Shown here: positions 28,201 through 40,200 of the stretch, one piece after another
Numbering within the stretch: position 1 is the first letter of the stretch
How the letters are laid out: each line of letters starts with the position of its first letter
Assembly (NCBI RefSeq): GCF_022581195.2
Contig: NC_061476.1
Coordinates: 1,552,501-1,616,500 of the forward strand
Direction: 5' to 3'
Length of the DNA: 64,000 bases
Origin: Helicoverpa zea
Taxonomy: Eukaryota > Arthropoda > Insecta > Lepidoptera > Noctuidae
Made by a program: the position numbers and the translations under genes
The notes under the pieces: model-generated
What the model was told of the DNA's origin: nothing
Database searches by the model: none
The model's input: only the letters and a program-made list of their open reading frames with translations

Positions 28201-31200
28201 TTAACATTAATTACACCATAAAAGAACATCCAACCTCGAACTCATAATTATTCCATTCACAATTTAAAATAACTCATAACATAACCCCGGCTCTCAATAC
28301 GGTAAGGTTTAATTCAACTGACTGTAAACACAACTCGCTCGTACGTAATAAAAGGCTTACATAAACACAGACAGGACAAACATGGCCGCCGAACGCTGAA
28401 AAGTCAACAGAAACTGCCAATAAACCCTGGCTGTACGTTATTATGAGTGCAAAGTTCAAAAGCAGTGGGGAAACTGAATTTTGGGAGTATTTTGGATACT
28501 ATAACCCTTGGTTTATATAACTGAAGAGTCTAAATCAGTTTTATTGTTTGTCTGTAATTATCTGAGGCTTGGAAGTCGATGTCTACAGACACCGACTTCT
28601 GTTGACATCTGTTGACTGTGTTTAGTTTGCCACCGACTTCTAGAGCAATGTGAAAAGTTTTACTTTGTCATTTTCAGTGTTTTGTCAAGTCGGTTTCTAT
28701 TTTATTTGGAAAGAAAGGGTTTTTTTTTAATTATCATTTTCAAAGAATGATTGCTTGTAAATAATAAGCGGTTGTCCATAATTGTTATTAAAGTATTGTT
28801 AAGTAGGTTATTCAAAACCAATGTGCTACGGAAATGTAAATCCCGTTCTAAATTGTATGAATGCCTATGTAAAAAACAAGCCAATATTCTTCACAAGGCA
28901 TCGATAGCAATATATTCAGATTTCGTTCTAGAATTTACGATTTTGTATATTGGGAAGGGATTGGCCAATTGGCCTCCTTTGCCGAAAGACAATAACATGA
29001 CGATTGTCACACGATTGCGATTGCTGTGCATGGGGTCCCGGGTTCGATTCCCGTGTCTGGCCGTCACTTTGTGGGTTTTTTGAAACTTTCAGAAAGCAGC
29101 CCAGAGTTGGATTGATGTACAATTATAAAATACCTACCTACCTAAATAATTTCAGCAACTTTTGTAATTTTCTGATAAATGTATTATTGTTGTCTTGTAG
29201 ACGTTGTAGTTAGGTACTTACGGAAGATTAAAGTACTTATCTACCTATTGATTTTTTATTTTGTCTATAATAACTTACCAACACATATGAAGCCGACAAC
29301 TGCCGGCGCTTTTGGGGTTTGTCCTTAAAAAAGTGCAGATTTTTAGCCTTTTTTCAATAAATGACTTTTTATCTTTGTCTTTATCTTTAATTATAGTTTT
29401 ATTTTTATGCAGAGTGCGCAAAGAAATGATGCTGATCGCGCTGGGCGGCGCAGCAAGTCGGAGGGACCTCGCCAGCCGAGGTGGACCGACACCGTCGAAC
29501 CTAAGGTAAGCTAAACTAAACCAAGATAATAATACAATTTTGATTTTAAGGGTCCCGTACCCAGGACTTTTCGCTATAAGTGCGCTTGATAACAGGAACC
29601 GGGATAGCTAGACAGATGTTTACAGATGATTGTTGCTGCTAAACAAAAATACCAAAAATCAGAATAAAATAAACATTCAACAGCCATACAAATAACTTTG
29701 TTTTTTAGCCGTTTTATAGGACAGGAACAGCCTTAGAAATATATTGATTTCTGACACTTACGCGACTATTAGACATTTAACTAAAATTTTTGCCCCTGAC
29801 CATGGATGCTGTAAAGGATCCGAAACGTCGGACATCAATAATATTAATATAACCGCGATAAAATCCGTAAAAGTATTGTTATTTAAAATACATTAACTTA
29901 TACTCAAACTTATGTATTAGCATACTATATACTAGATACAATCTTAGTGGGTACCTAGTACCTAGAGAATTTTTATTTTACGAAAGCGGTGAACCATACT
30001 AGTGTGTGTAAATGAAGATGCATGTTGTCCATGACTCGGGTTCTCGGTCACTCCCATCCCATCCCATCGGGTTATGAGAGTGAAGGAATAGTGCGTACAC
30101 TATAATATGATATGTGCAGTTGGCTAATCTCCTTACATGAGAACAGCCGCCGTAGCCGATAATCGGCTAGGAGGACATCATCACTCGGCCACTACTGAGC
30201 GTTCCCGAGCTTACGCGTACAAAGACAACGTAATTAGGGATTGCAATCCGGTCCGGCGGATCCGGTAATCCGGCGGATCCGGCGTGTTTTTGGACCTACC
30301 GGATCCGGTGAGGCGGCGCCGGATCCGACTGCCGGATCCGGTAAAGCAAGAAATCGCGAGCGCGAGCGCGACGTTGCCATATCGCTAGACGTCCGCATCT
30401 GATTCCATGTCATTGTCGATAGAAAAAAAAATAACATTAAAAGAGGAACTGGAAAATCAAATCCTGCAAGAAAAAAAAGGGTATAGGGGGAAAGTTATAG
30501 CTAGAAAAGATACAGATTTTGAGAAAATCCTTAAAAAAGAAATGAATGGATATGAAGTAGAAGGAGTAAAAGGAAAACACTTATCGCTTATCTACGATTA
30601 CATAATGGCAATCAAACCAACTAGTGTAGAGGCAGAAAGGGCCTTCTCTGCGGCAGGCTATATATGCAGTCCCATCAGGAGCAGATTGGGGGATACTACA
30701 ATCAATACTATATGTTTTCTTAGATCGTTTTTCCAGGCCAAGAAATAATATTTACTTGAATGTTAAAAACAAGTAGCATTTAGTTTTGCAATGCAACTAA
30801 ATGAGATATTTAATTGCATTGCAAAACTAAATGCTACTTGTTTTATTTTTTAGGTTTAGGAGCTGAAGCTGATTTTATAAGTACAAAGAAGACGGATCAC
30901 AATCCATACAAAATTGCCCCACGTCCTATAACAATGTGACGTATCTCAAAAAAAAGATGAAAATGTTTAAAAAAATATGGCATACTCTCTAATTCATTTT
31001 TTTTACACCTTCATACGAAAAAAATGCTTTAAAAATTGTTCAGGCGCTGTTATGAAAACATCGTTCATAGGACTATTTATGGACTATTTTATTAAATTTT
31101 TTTTTTTGTTTGATAGGGTATACCTCACAGGTGGTCCCATAATCATCAAGCCAGGATCTCATGATGGAAACCCTGAGAAATCCAGGGCAACTTTTGAAAG

Positions 31201-34200
31201 TTGTAGGCATGCGCAGGAAAAAACTTGACTATAAGGTGTATGTCTTACAACAATATGCAACAGTAAAGGTTTGGAGCTGACCTGATGATGGAGACGAAAG
31301 AAGGTCGAGGGAACTCGACAACCGAATATGTAAACTACCTCGTGTTTGGGCTCATATTATTTGTATTGAATAGACCTTTGCAACAGTGAAGGTTTGAAGC
31401 TGACTTGAAATAAACACATTGAATAAACTTAGGTACATCCTTTAGACACCGACTTCTGAGGTAGTTTAAATATTTTCTTGTCGAGTTCCCTCGCCCTTCT
31501 CTGGTCTCCATGATCAAGTCAGCTTCAAACCTTCACTGTTGCAAAGGTCTATTCAATACAAATAATATGAGCCCAAACACGAGGTAGTTTACATATTCGG
31601 TTGTCGAGTTCCCTCGACCTTCTTTCGTCTCCATCATCAGGTCAGCTCCAAACTTTCACTGTTGCATATTGTTATAAGACATACACCTTATAGTCAAGTT
31701 TTTATCCTGCGCATGCCTACAACTTTCAAAAGTTGCCCTGGATTTCTCAGGGTTTCCATCATCAGATCCTGACCTGATGATTATGGGACCACCTGTGAGG
31801 TATACCCTATCAAACAAAAAAATAATGTAATAAAATAGTCCATCAATAGTCCTATGAACGATGTTTTCATAACAGCGCCTGAACAATTTTTAAAGCATTT
31901 TTTTCGTATGAAGGTGTAAAAAAAATGAATTAGAGAGTATATCATATTTTTTTAAACATTTTTATCTTTTTTTTGAGATACGTCACATTGTTATAGGACG
32001 TGGGGCAATTTTGATCCATCTTCTTTAAAAGACTGTTTTCTTTAATTAAAACTATATAGATTATTAATAAGAGTTTAATAGTATTATTAGTTATTACTTA
32101 AGTACTTTCAGATACTTACATGCAGCAAGTCAGACTGATTAATTACTTTACAAATAGTACCAAAAATTACAATTAATGCCAAGAAATATAATTAAAAGTG
32201 ATTTCATTTTCCATCAACGTGTTTTCATTTTCTTTTTATGTGCTATTATCAAAACTAAATGCAAGGCCCTAAGTAAGTTTAAAATCCGGCCGGATCCGGC
32301 CGGATCCGGCCGGATTGGCGTCAATCCGGTGAAATCCGGCCGGATTGAAAATTATACCGGATTGCAATCCCTAAACGTAATATCTTACAAATGACTATGG
32401 TGCACCCATTTTCCGGAGATTTAAAACATCTATAAGTAGGTACTTATCAAGATTGCGTGCACAATACCTAGTACTTATTTATTTATTAGCAGACTTCCTC
32501 TCCAATCTGTTGATCGAAGAACATACAACAACAATTTTATTACAGAAACGGAAACAATTATTTTATTATTAGAAAAATAATAGCCTTTCACTAATTACGT
32601 ACGTTGAGATAAAAATTATATCGACAGTAATAAGAACTGAGTATTACTTCTTTATTGTAACTAGCATTGTAACAACCATTTTTTTACCTAACTATTAGTC
32701 TTCTTACGAATGGGTATCGGGTTGCCCGGGTAACTGGGTTGAGGAGGTCAGATAGGCAGTCGCTCCTTGTAAAACACTGATACTTAGCTGGATCCGGTTA
32801 GACTGGAAACCCACCCCTAAATACCTGATCTTTGTAATGTACTAACCATTATTCATATCCATACATTTATGAGCCCAAACAAATTATCTACCGACTAAAT
32901 CCGTCGTACCACAAAAACTTTTAAACGTCTGTTGAACACTTGCCTAAAAAAGTCCAAATTATGACGTTGAAATAACATCTGTTTTACAGCCACACTTTTT
33001 TTAGACAAGTGTTTGTATTAAAGCTGAATAAGTTTTGAGTGTGCGGGTACTTTTAAAAAACTATTTTGTTCATTTTTACTCCATTACCTACACGCGAATT
33101 TACGCGAACAATTCCGTATTAATATTGGCAACTAAGACGAACCAAAATGTATGCAAAACAATGTATTTATCTTGGGGCTTACCGATTGTTCCTGTATTCC
33201 AAATAACTGACCATCATGGTCAAGTGAAAGATTTTTTTAAATCGAACCAATAGTTCTGAGATTAGCGCGCTCACACAAACACAGTGACATAAGTGAAGAT
33301 TTTAATTGACTTTAAAATAGTGGCAAAAAGGGCAGATAAACAAACTAATAACATTTGTAAGATTTTTAATTTACTTTAAAATAATAAGCAAAAAGGGGTC
33401 GAGTTAACCTTACAGGTTTTATCATCCTCCTCGTAGGTAGCAAACCCTGTTACAGGGCACTGTTTTCTCATATACGTTTTCAAACTCAGTTTTACCGTAC
33501 GGACACGTTACCACCAGTGAAGGTTGGTACATCTAAATGACCGTCAAATTAGACCAGGTTGACGAATCCTGGTTTACCTCGAGGGACTGACCCCCGACGA
33601 AGTACGGACGGTCAACGCTTATAAGCAAACTTGTGTGCAAACTTTAATTGCGCGATTTAGGACCTCCTAACGTTTGAGTACACAACGTCTTAAAAAACGA
33701 GAAATAAATATGTTATAATGTTAATTTGTAAACAATAACTAATTTATTTTGTTGTTTTTCACATTAGATTCATATTTAATTATCAAAAAGAATATTCTTA
33801 TTAGAAAAATACGGTTGCAAAACTACAAAAAGGATTCCCTTTGGTGAGATCCGAACGTATGACATGACAGAACTATTAACCAATGGCGAGCCAGTATTCT
33901 GTTTTACATAATCGCAGTTTTGAAATTAGTAAAAACAATAACATATCGCGAAATATAATAGTACAAATTGTATTATCTAAGTTCAGTTACGGAAACTATA
34001 TATTTATCTTTAAAAAAATTATAACAAAAACTAATTAAATAAAAAAATTCAAAGTATTTTTTGTAAATAATTACTTGCTTTTTATTAAAAGTATATGTAC
34101 CGACATAAATACCTCAATTAAAGTATAAAAATTAATATACATAGGTACAGGGTTCGATCCTGCGGTCTCATACTTAGAAGGCGCACTCCGTAGCCTCCGC

Positions 34201-37200
34201 GCCAAAATTCTTTGGTCGCCATTTTTATTGCTAAATATTTTTTTCTTTCTAAAAAACCTGATTGTTATTGAATGGTCCCCTAATATAACTTTGTAGGACA
34301 GCTGACCATTCATATCCTTTGATAATAACTGAGTCAAGTGTAACTTGATTTTTTAAGATTATATAGTAGTTAGGTTTGAAACGGACGGTCGCTTGTAAAA
34401 ATAAATTTTGTCTGATTAAGTAGGTGCTAGTAGGTAGGTACCTATGCTTTCCGATGAACTTATTTCTATGATTAACTAGCTGTTCCCCGCGGTTCTCGAT
34501 AAAAGTTCCCTATGTTCTTTCTCTTTCTAAGGAAAGATGAAGAAAAACATCTTGTGATCCTGGACTTTACAATTTGAAAGTCTTAACTCGCCTTGAGCAA
34601 CTGAGCAAGCGAGGTGAATAACGCTCATTCCTTCTCTGTGAGAAGACCTGTGCCCTATAGTGGGATAATATAAAAAAGTTTAAAAAAATATGACGATGAC
34701 AATACTATGCAATAACCGCATCAAAATTGGTTCAGCCAAACGCGATATAATAAATTGGAACATTTCCTGTGTTGTACCTACATGTGGGTCAAACTGAGTA
34801 GGTACCTCCTTTTTTTGAACCTGTTATACAGACTGATAATGAGAACACAGACACGGCTTTTATATACGCAACTAAGCTCAAGAAAAATTCGAACAAACAC
34901 TGAATCATTTTCAAGAATAGTTCTGAAAAATCCGCTGACGTCATAGAAATTCAGCGTTTGCAGATTCCGATGTCTGTTATCTAATCTTCTCTTACGTGTA
35001 TTTATGCATTGGTTGCAATATTATCATTGTTAGTCAGATTTTGAAAACAATATGTGTGGTAAAATAGTGCAGGTGCGTACCTACAGTTTGTGATTTTAAG
35101 TACCTAAGTTATTTAATTTTTATTACTACCCACAATAAACATTTTATGTTTACTAACTTACTGATACTTAATTAAGTACGGAGGGAATGGGATGCCGTCG
35201 CCTCCTTCTGCGAAGCAGTCATTCTCGAGAAGGAGGAGGCGGAACGCCAGAGAGTTCGCACCTCTCATCCCGGCCGCCGCGCTGGACCAGGTAGACACCA
35301 TGGGCGCCGGGTGTCGCGTGATGACTCCCGGCCACCGTAGACGTGGGTCTGTGGGCGGTGAGTTTGGGTGGCTCATCGTCCCTCTGTCTGCTTAGACGAC
35401 AGACCCGTGTCGACGGCGCGCGTTGTTCCACGCGCTCCTCAAAGAGATGTCAGCAACCCCAGAGGGGCCCAGCAGGGCCAAGGCCTGCCGAGGCTGCGGG
35501 TTGTTCGAAAGAGATACCGCGGCCCTGGTACATAAAAGGCCTATGACGGAACACGACGGTTTTTAGTCAGTAAGAGTCTGACACTCCCTCACCGCTGCTA
35601 ACCCACAGCGGGAGGGGTCATTTGATGATTTTTAACGTCGGAAAAAAAAAAGCGGAGCCACACAAACAAGCAATTCACAATGGCCACTATAGCTAACAGA
35701 CGACCTTATAAAAGTCGCCGGAAGACGCTGGATGCAGGTCGCCTACAAGAGGTATTTGTGGAGATCTAAGGGGGCGGCCTAGGTATATTCAGCAGTGGAC
35801 GTCCTATGGCTGAGATGGTGATGATGATGACTATAGCTAAAACTCAAATTAAATAAACATGAAAGCTTTAACATTGTCTCCCTTTAACATGGAAATGGTT
35901 TGATATCCTAAAAATCCTTTTCGATAATATTATCATCTTCGCTAATCTCTTATAAGGTCACACGCTTTCTTTTGATAAGAAATACAAGCTTATCTCTGAG
36001 GATTATCTTCGGTGCCAAATCTTGTTAGATCAGTGATGCTGTGTTATCAGTGGCTAATACAATGGATTGTTTGGATCTTAAATATCAGGTTAGTTTTTGT
36101 TTCTGTTAAATGTGATTAAAATATGACAGATATTATGTCTTAAGTAATAAATTATCCTATATAGCCATGATATGCTTAGTATACGTTTCTCCTCATTAAA
36201 CTCATTAAGAAAAATAATGTAAGACTGGGAGCCCACCAACTGTCGGTAACTAATATAGCTAAGTAATATTAAACGCAAATACCTACTCACTGTTCATAAT
36301 CAGGAGAATATTATCTAAGTATTGAAAAAATCTAAAGTTTGTACAGATTATAGTTAAGTATCTAATACTCGTACAAAGTTTAGCAAAGCACGGATTAGTT
36401 GTGTAGTCACTACGGTAAAACCGTAAAAGTATAACATCCTGTCCTACTAGGTACATAATTTCTATTTAATTTTGCTTTATAATCGTCCCAAACCGAAGAC
36501 CACACAGAAAAAGTCGGGCCCAGTAATAGTACCTACAGCTTCATAACAAACAAACAGCACTTTGTCCAGTTTCCGAAACAGCAGTTTTGGCACGTAAAAC
36601 TTATTTCCTGCACTTGGGTCATGCCCAACTGGGAATTTTGGCAGGAACATTTTTGTTATACGCTCGCCGAATACAAAATGTTGGAATATGGACCGCGCCC
36701 TTCTTGTTTTGTTTTGTGGGCTAGCTATATTTACAACATTTACAATTCTTCCACTATTGGGAAGTTAGACTATGCTCGAGTAACATTTTATCCCGTTGCG
36801 GGCAGTAGTTCCGAGTTACGGGACGGCGATGAAACCGCGGATTAAGTACAAGTTTTAGCGTTAATGCTAACAAAAATGGCCGTGAAAGTAGAAAATAACA
36901 ATATAAATAGGTAGCTTATCAATCATGGACGTCCAACTATCTCTAAGATAGTAATCAGTTAGTCGGCACTATGTTATCAACTTCATGCATGCATACTTGC
37001 ATATTCCTAGGTAGCTGCAATTATGTATAATGAGATCTTTCTTTATCCAGTGTGGCTTCCACATTTTAGACAGTTATTTTGTGTTCAATATTCTTAGACT
37101 TTTTTTATCCAGTATTTTGTTACCATGATTCCGTATAAAATGGACAATTACAAATAACCTGACATCTTGCGCAAGTCAATATCTAAATTATGATTTTGGC

Positions 37201-40200
37201 GTTTGGACCAAGAAACCTCTGCTTCTCTATTTCAAATATAAATGTGATTATTATGTGAAAAATTGCCAAGATTACTTATCAACTTATCAACCTTTAATTT
37301 CTGCCGTTACCTCACCCCCCACTTTTTTCTACCAGGCCACCACGGCACTCGGCGAGGTAATGGCTGCAAAGGAGCCAGAGATCGTGAGCACGGAGTACCG
37401 CAACCAGTTCGCCTGGCCCAAGGACACCACGGATGCGCCACGGAAGAGCATCTCCATGGGCGCGCTCAAGAAAGCCGCTGTGGCTGAAGGTAGGCACCTC
37501 ATTAACTATATTTGTAGGTATATCGTAACGGCTGAAAGATTCCACTGCTGGACTGCTGTGATTTTTGGTGAAGGAGGCTATGTTGTTAATAATAATAAAA
37601 TTATGTACGCTTAAGCCCCCATTACAGACTAAACTGTTGGCCGATTATTTTTTGTGAACGGTTCGCTGTGATGATATACCTAGTACCTACGCAAAAAAAT
37701 GAACTAAGAGTTTGCAGTGTCTGGTATCTCGTTAGGCTACGTAATTGTGGAAACCCGACGGAAATAATGTGGTTACTTTACATATAAAGATTTGGTTAGA
37801 TTGGAAGTCGACCTAAGTTAGGAAAAGAAAAGGCAGATGATGAGTAATAATGATATGCAAGACGTAGTATTTATAAACTAAGAAATTGGTATTTGTTTAT
37901 TTAAATTAAGTTCATTTGTTCAAATGACAATACCAAAAATTCATGGAACTTAAAAATAATGATCAGTTTAATACCTTCATTATGAATGAGACTGCACTTA
38001 GGCATGTTAAATTGTTCTCAAATAGAAATGGCTCGACATTTAATGAATTCCGTAAGACCCAAACTCTTGAGTTCAGAACAATCTGCATATCAAGTGCATA
38101 CGTCATAGCAAGTTCTGAATTTCATAAATGCTAGGGCTGCTTCTTGAAAACTAATTCTTGATCTGAATCGAATAGGGCTGCTTACGTCAGAGTTTTTGTA
38201 GGACATAATTTTACCGATATATTGTGTGTTTGTGTGGATTTTCTGACCGTTTTTTACCTAGGACGTTGCGTTGCATTATTGTTATCAGTGTGTATTATTT
38301 TTCTCCTACAAAAAATCGGTCACTATCCGATAAATCGGAACTGAGCGGACAGCCTAAACGACTTAATCCAATATTTTTAAACAACGATAAATGTCTAACT
38401 GTAACTACATCGTTCTTGTAGTAGTCAGATGACGCGATAGCTGTGAACGGGTCATGGTTTCGATTCCTAGGTAAGGTTGTAGAATCTTTATCCGTGACTT
38501 AGCGTTCTCTTATTGAGTCATAACGCGACTGCTCTGCACCGGGTCTTGAGTTCAATTCCCGGGTCTGATTGTAGAATCTTTGTCCGTGACTTTTATTAAT
38601 CAGTTCCTTAGATTTCTCATGAAACCTTGTACAGCTAAGATTTCTTGTACCAAGTTTTCATAATAGGTACCAGTATATAAACTTATACGTACTGCCACAA
38701 ACTGCTGACTCCGCAGCCCTGCTCCTGAGTTATTCAAATTAGTTCCACAACTGAGAACAACGCCTGAAATGCATTATTTATCACTATATAAGAACTGCTT
38801 CTCATGAAATATTTGGACGTTATTCAAATTTGCCAGACTGGGAATGGTTCTACATGAAATAGAGCTTTCTTATTGCTATTTAAATAAAAGTGGTCACAAA
38901 TATGTTGAAGAAATATGGTACTTATATACTTACTGGTTGGGTATGTCGTACCTAATCACATATTCTATGGCCAATTGTAAAAAAAATAACCTAATCCATT
39001 CAATGGTTTGGCCACAGGAGTCATTTTTCGTTTTACAACATCATGTGTAAAGCATAGATAAAGTTATGAGCGTAAATATTTTGACCAGTTAGTTGAAAGC
39101 TGTCAGTTTTCAAGGAAGAATTTCCGTTTTTTGTAATGACTGACTTCTATTTACTTTGTTTGATAAAAACTTTTTTTTATTTTTGCGTATTACTTTTTTT
39201 TCTTTATTCTAATCAACATATATATATTAACCAGCGTATTAACGTATTTAATTTAATGTGATTATGTACGATAAACTTTGTATGTAGGTAGATACAAGAA
39301 TATCGAACTTTTTGAGGAGGTCTTGACTAAGTAACAGCCTCACGGGTCTATCAATCATAAGGTTTCTTACCAAGATCAATCATTCTTACCAAGGGCTTAT
39401 AGGGTTGCTCGGGTAACTGGGATGAGGAGGTTTGATAAGCAGTCGATCCGTGTAAAACATTGGTACTCAGCTACATTTGGCTAGACTGGAAGCCGAACGT
39501 AGGGAAAAGACTAGGCAAATGGTTCAACTTTGCACTTATGCTAATTGTAGGTATGTTGAGACTCAAATTCCCTGAAATAATAAGGCTTTGTAAGAATCTT
39601 TTTTACTTACTTCTTCCAAAAAGCGCCTGTCTTCAAATTACTTACGCATCACCTTAACCACAAAAAATCATTACTTTGCTTTTTCTAAGAACCTTCCGAA
39701 CAACTAATAGATTTCAAATTCTATCACGACGTGAAATAACACAAAAACTGACTGTTCTTTTTTATTTTTTTGCATTCGTGAGTTTCGTTTCAAGATCAAT
39801 GTCATAGACTCTAGTGCAACTCTAGACATTTCAAAAGATATCGTTCTAACGAGGTCATAAGTCTGGATTAGCATTCAAATACAACGTTGATAGATCTGAT
39901 GTCTGTCCGTCACGACTGCTTTTGTGAGTAATCTGATCTTGATGATGATGACAAGGATAGATCAATGACAGCGATAGAAAGTCATCTAGATACAACTACC
40001 TTAACAAGTTTTGTATATTATACCAAACTGGCTTCAGCCAGCTACTACGCACTCGGATAAAAAGTATTTGCTCCAAAATTATTTTTTCCAAATCGGTTCA
40101 GAAGTCTCTGAGATTAGAACGTTAAGAAAACCAAACTCTTCATAATATTAGTACCTACTATAGTTAAGAAAACCAAAAATCCGCATGCCTACTTAGTGAA

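Larger units (their letters stand above)
30235..32373 (+). mobile_element. Non-autonomous hAT transposon, intact ends
   Basis: A 2139-bp element with perfect terminal inverted repeats TAGGGATTGCAATCCGG / CCGGATTGCAATCCCTA and an exact 8-bp target duplication AACGTAAT (30227-30234 and 32374-32381), the hAT hallmark. Both subterminal regions (30247-30345 and 32281-32363) are packed with CCGGATCCGG-type motifs, probable transposase-binding sites. Inside remain only the C-terminal transposase piece (30407-30748), a short hairpin (30766-30844) and a large foldback insertion (30885-32026). It lies in mdm1 intron 4. Confidence 0.93.

Noticed and set aside
30977..31228. 83-residue frame, repeated as 76 residues at 31656-31886
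   Set aside because: Both are the same sequence because they sit in the two arms of the foldback element; no domain.
34140..34205. tRNA-like T-arm (GGGTTCGATCCTG)
   Set aside because: The remaining tRNA arms cannot be folded on either strand; at most an old SINE head.
35158..35546. Several overlapping Arg/Ser/Gly-rich frames on both strands
   Set aside because: GC-rich retroposon tail ending in poly(A); frames overlap on both strands and no catalytic motif is present.
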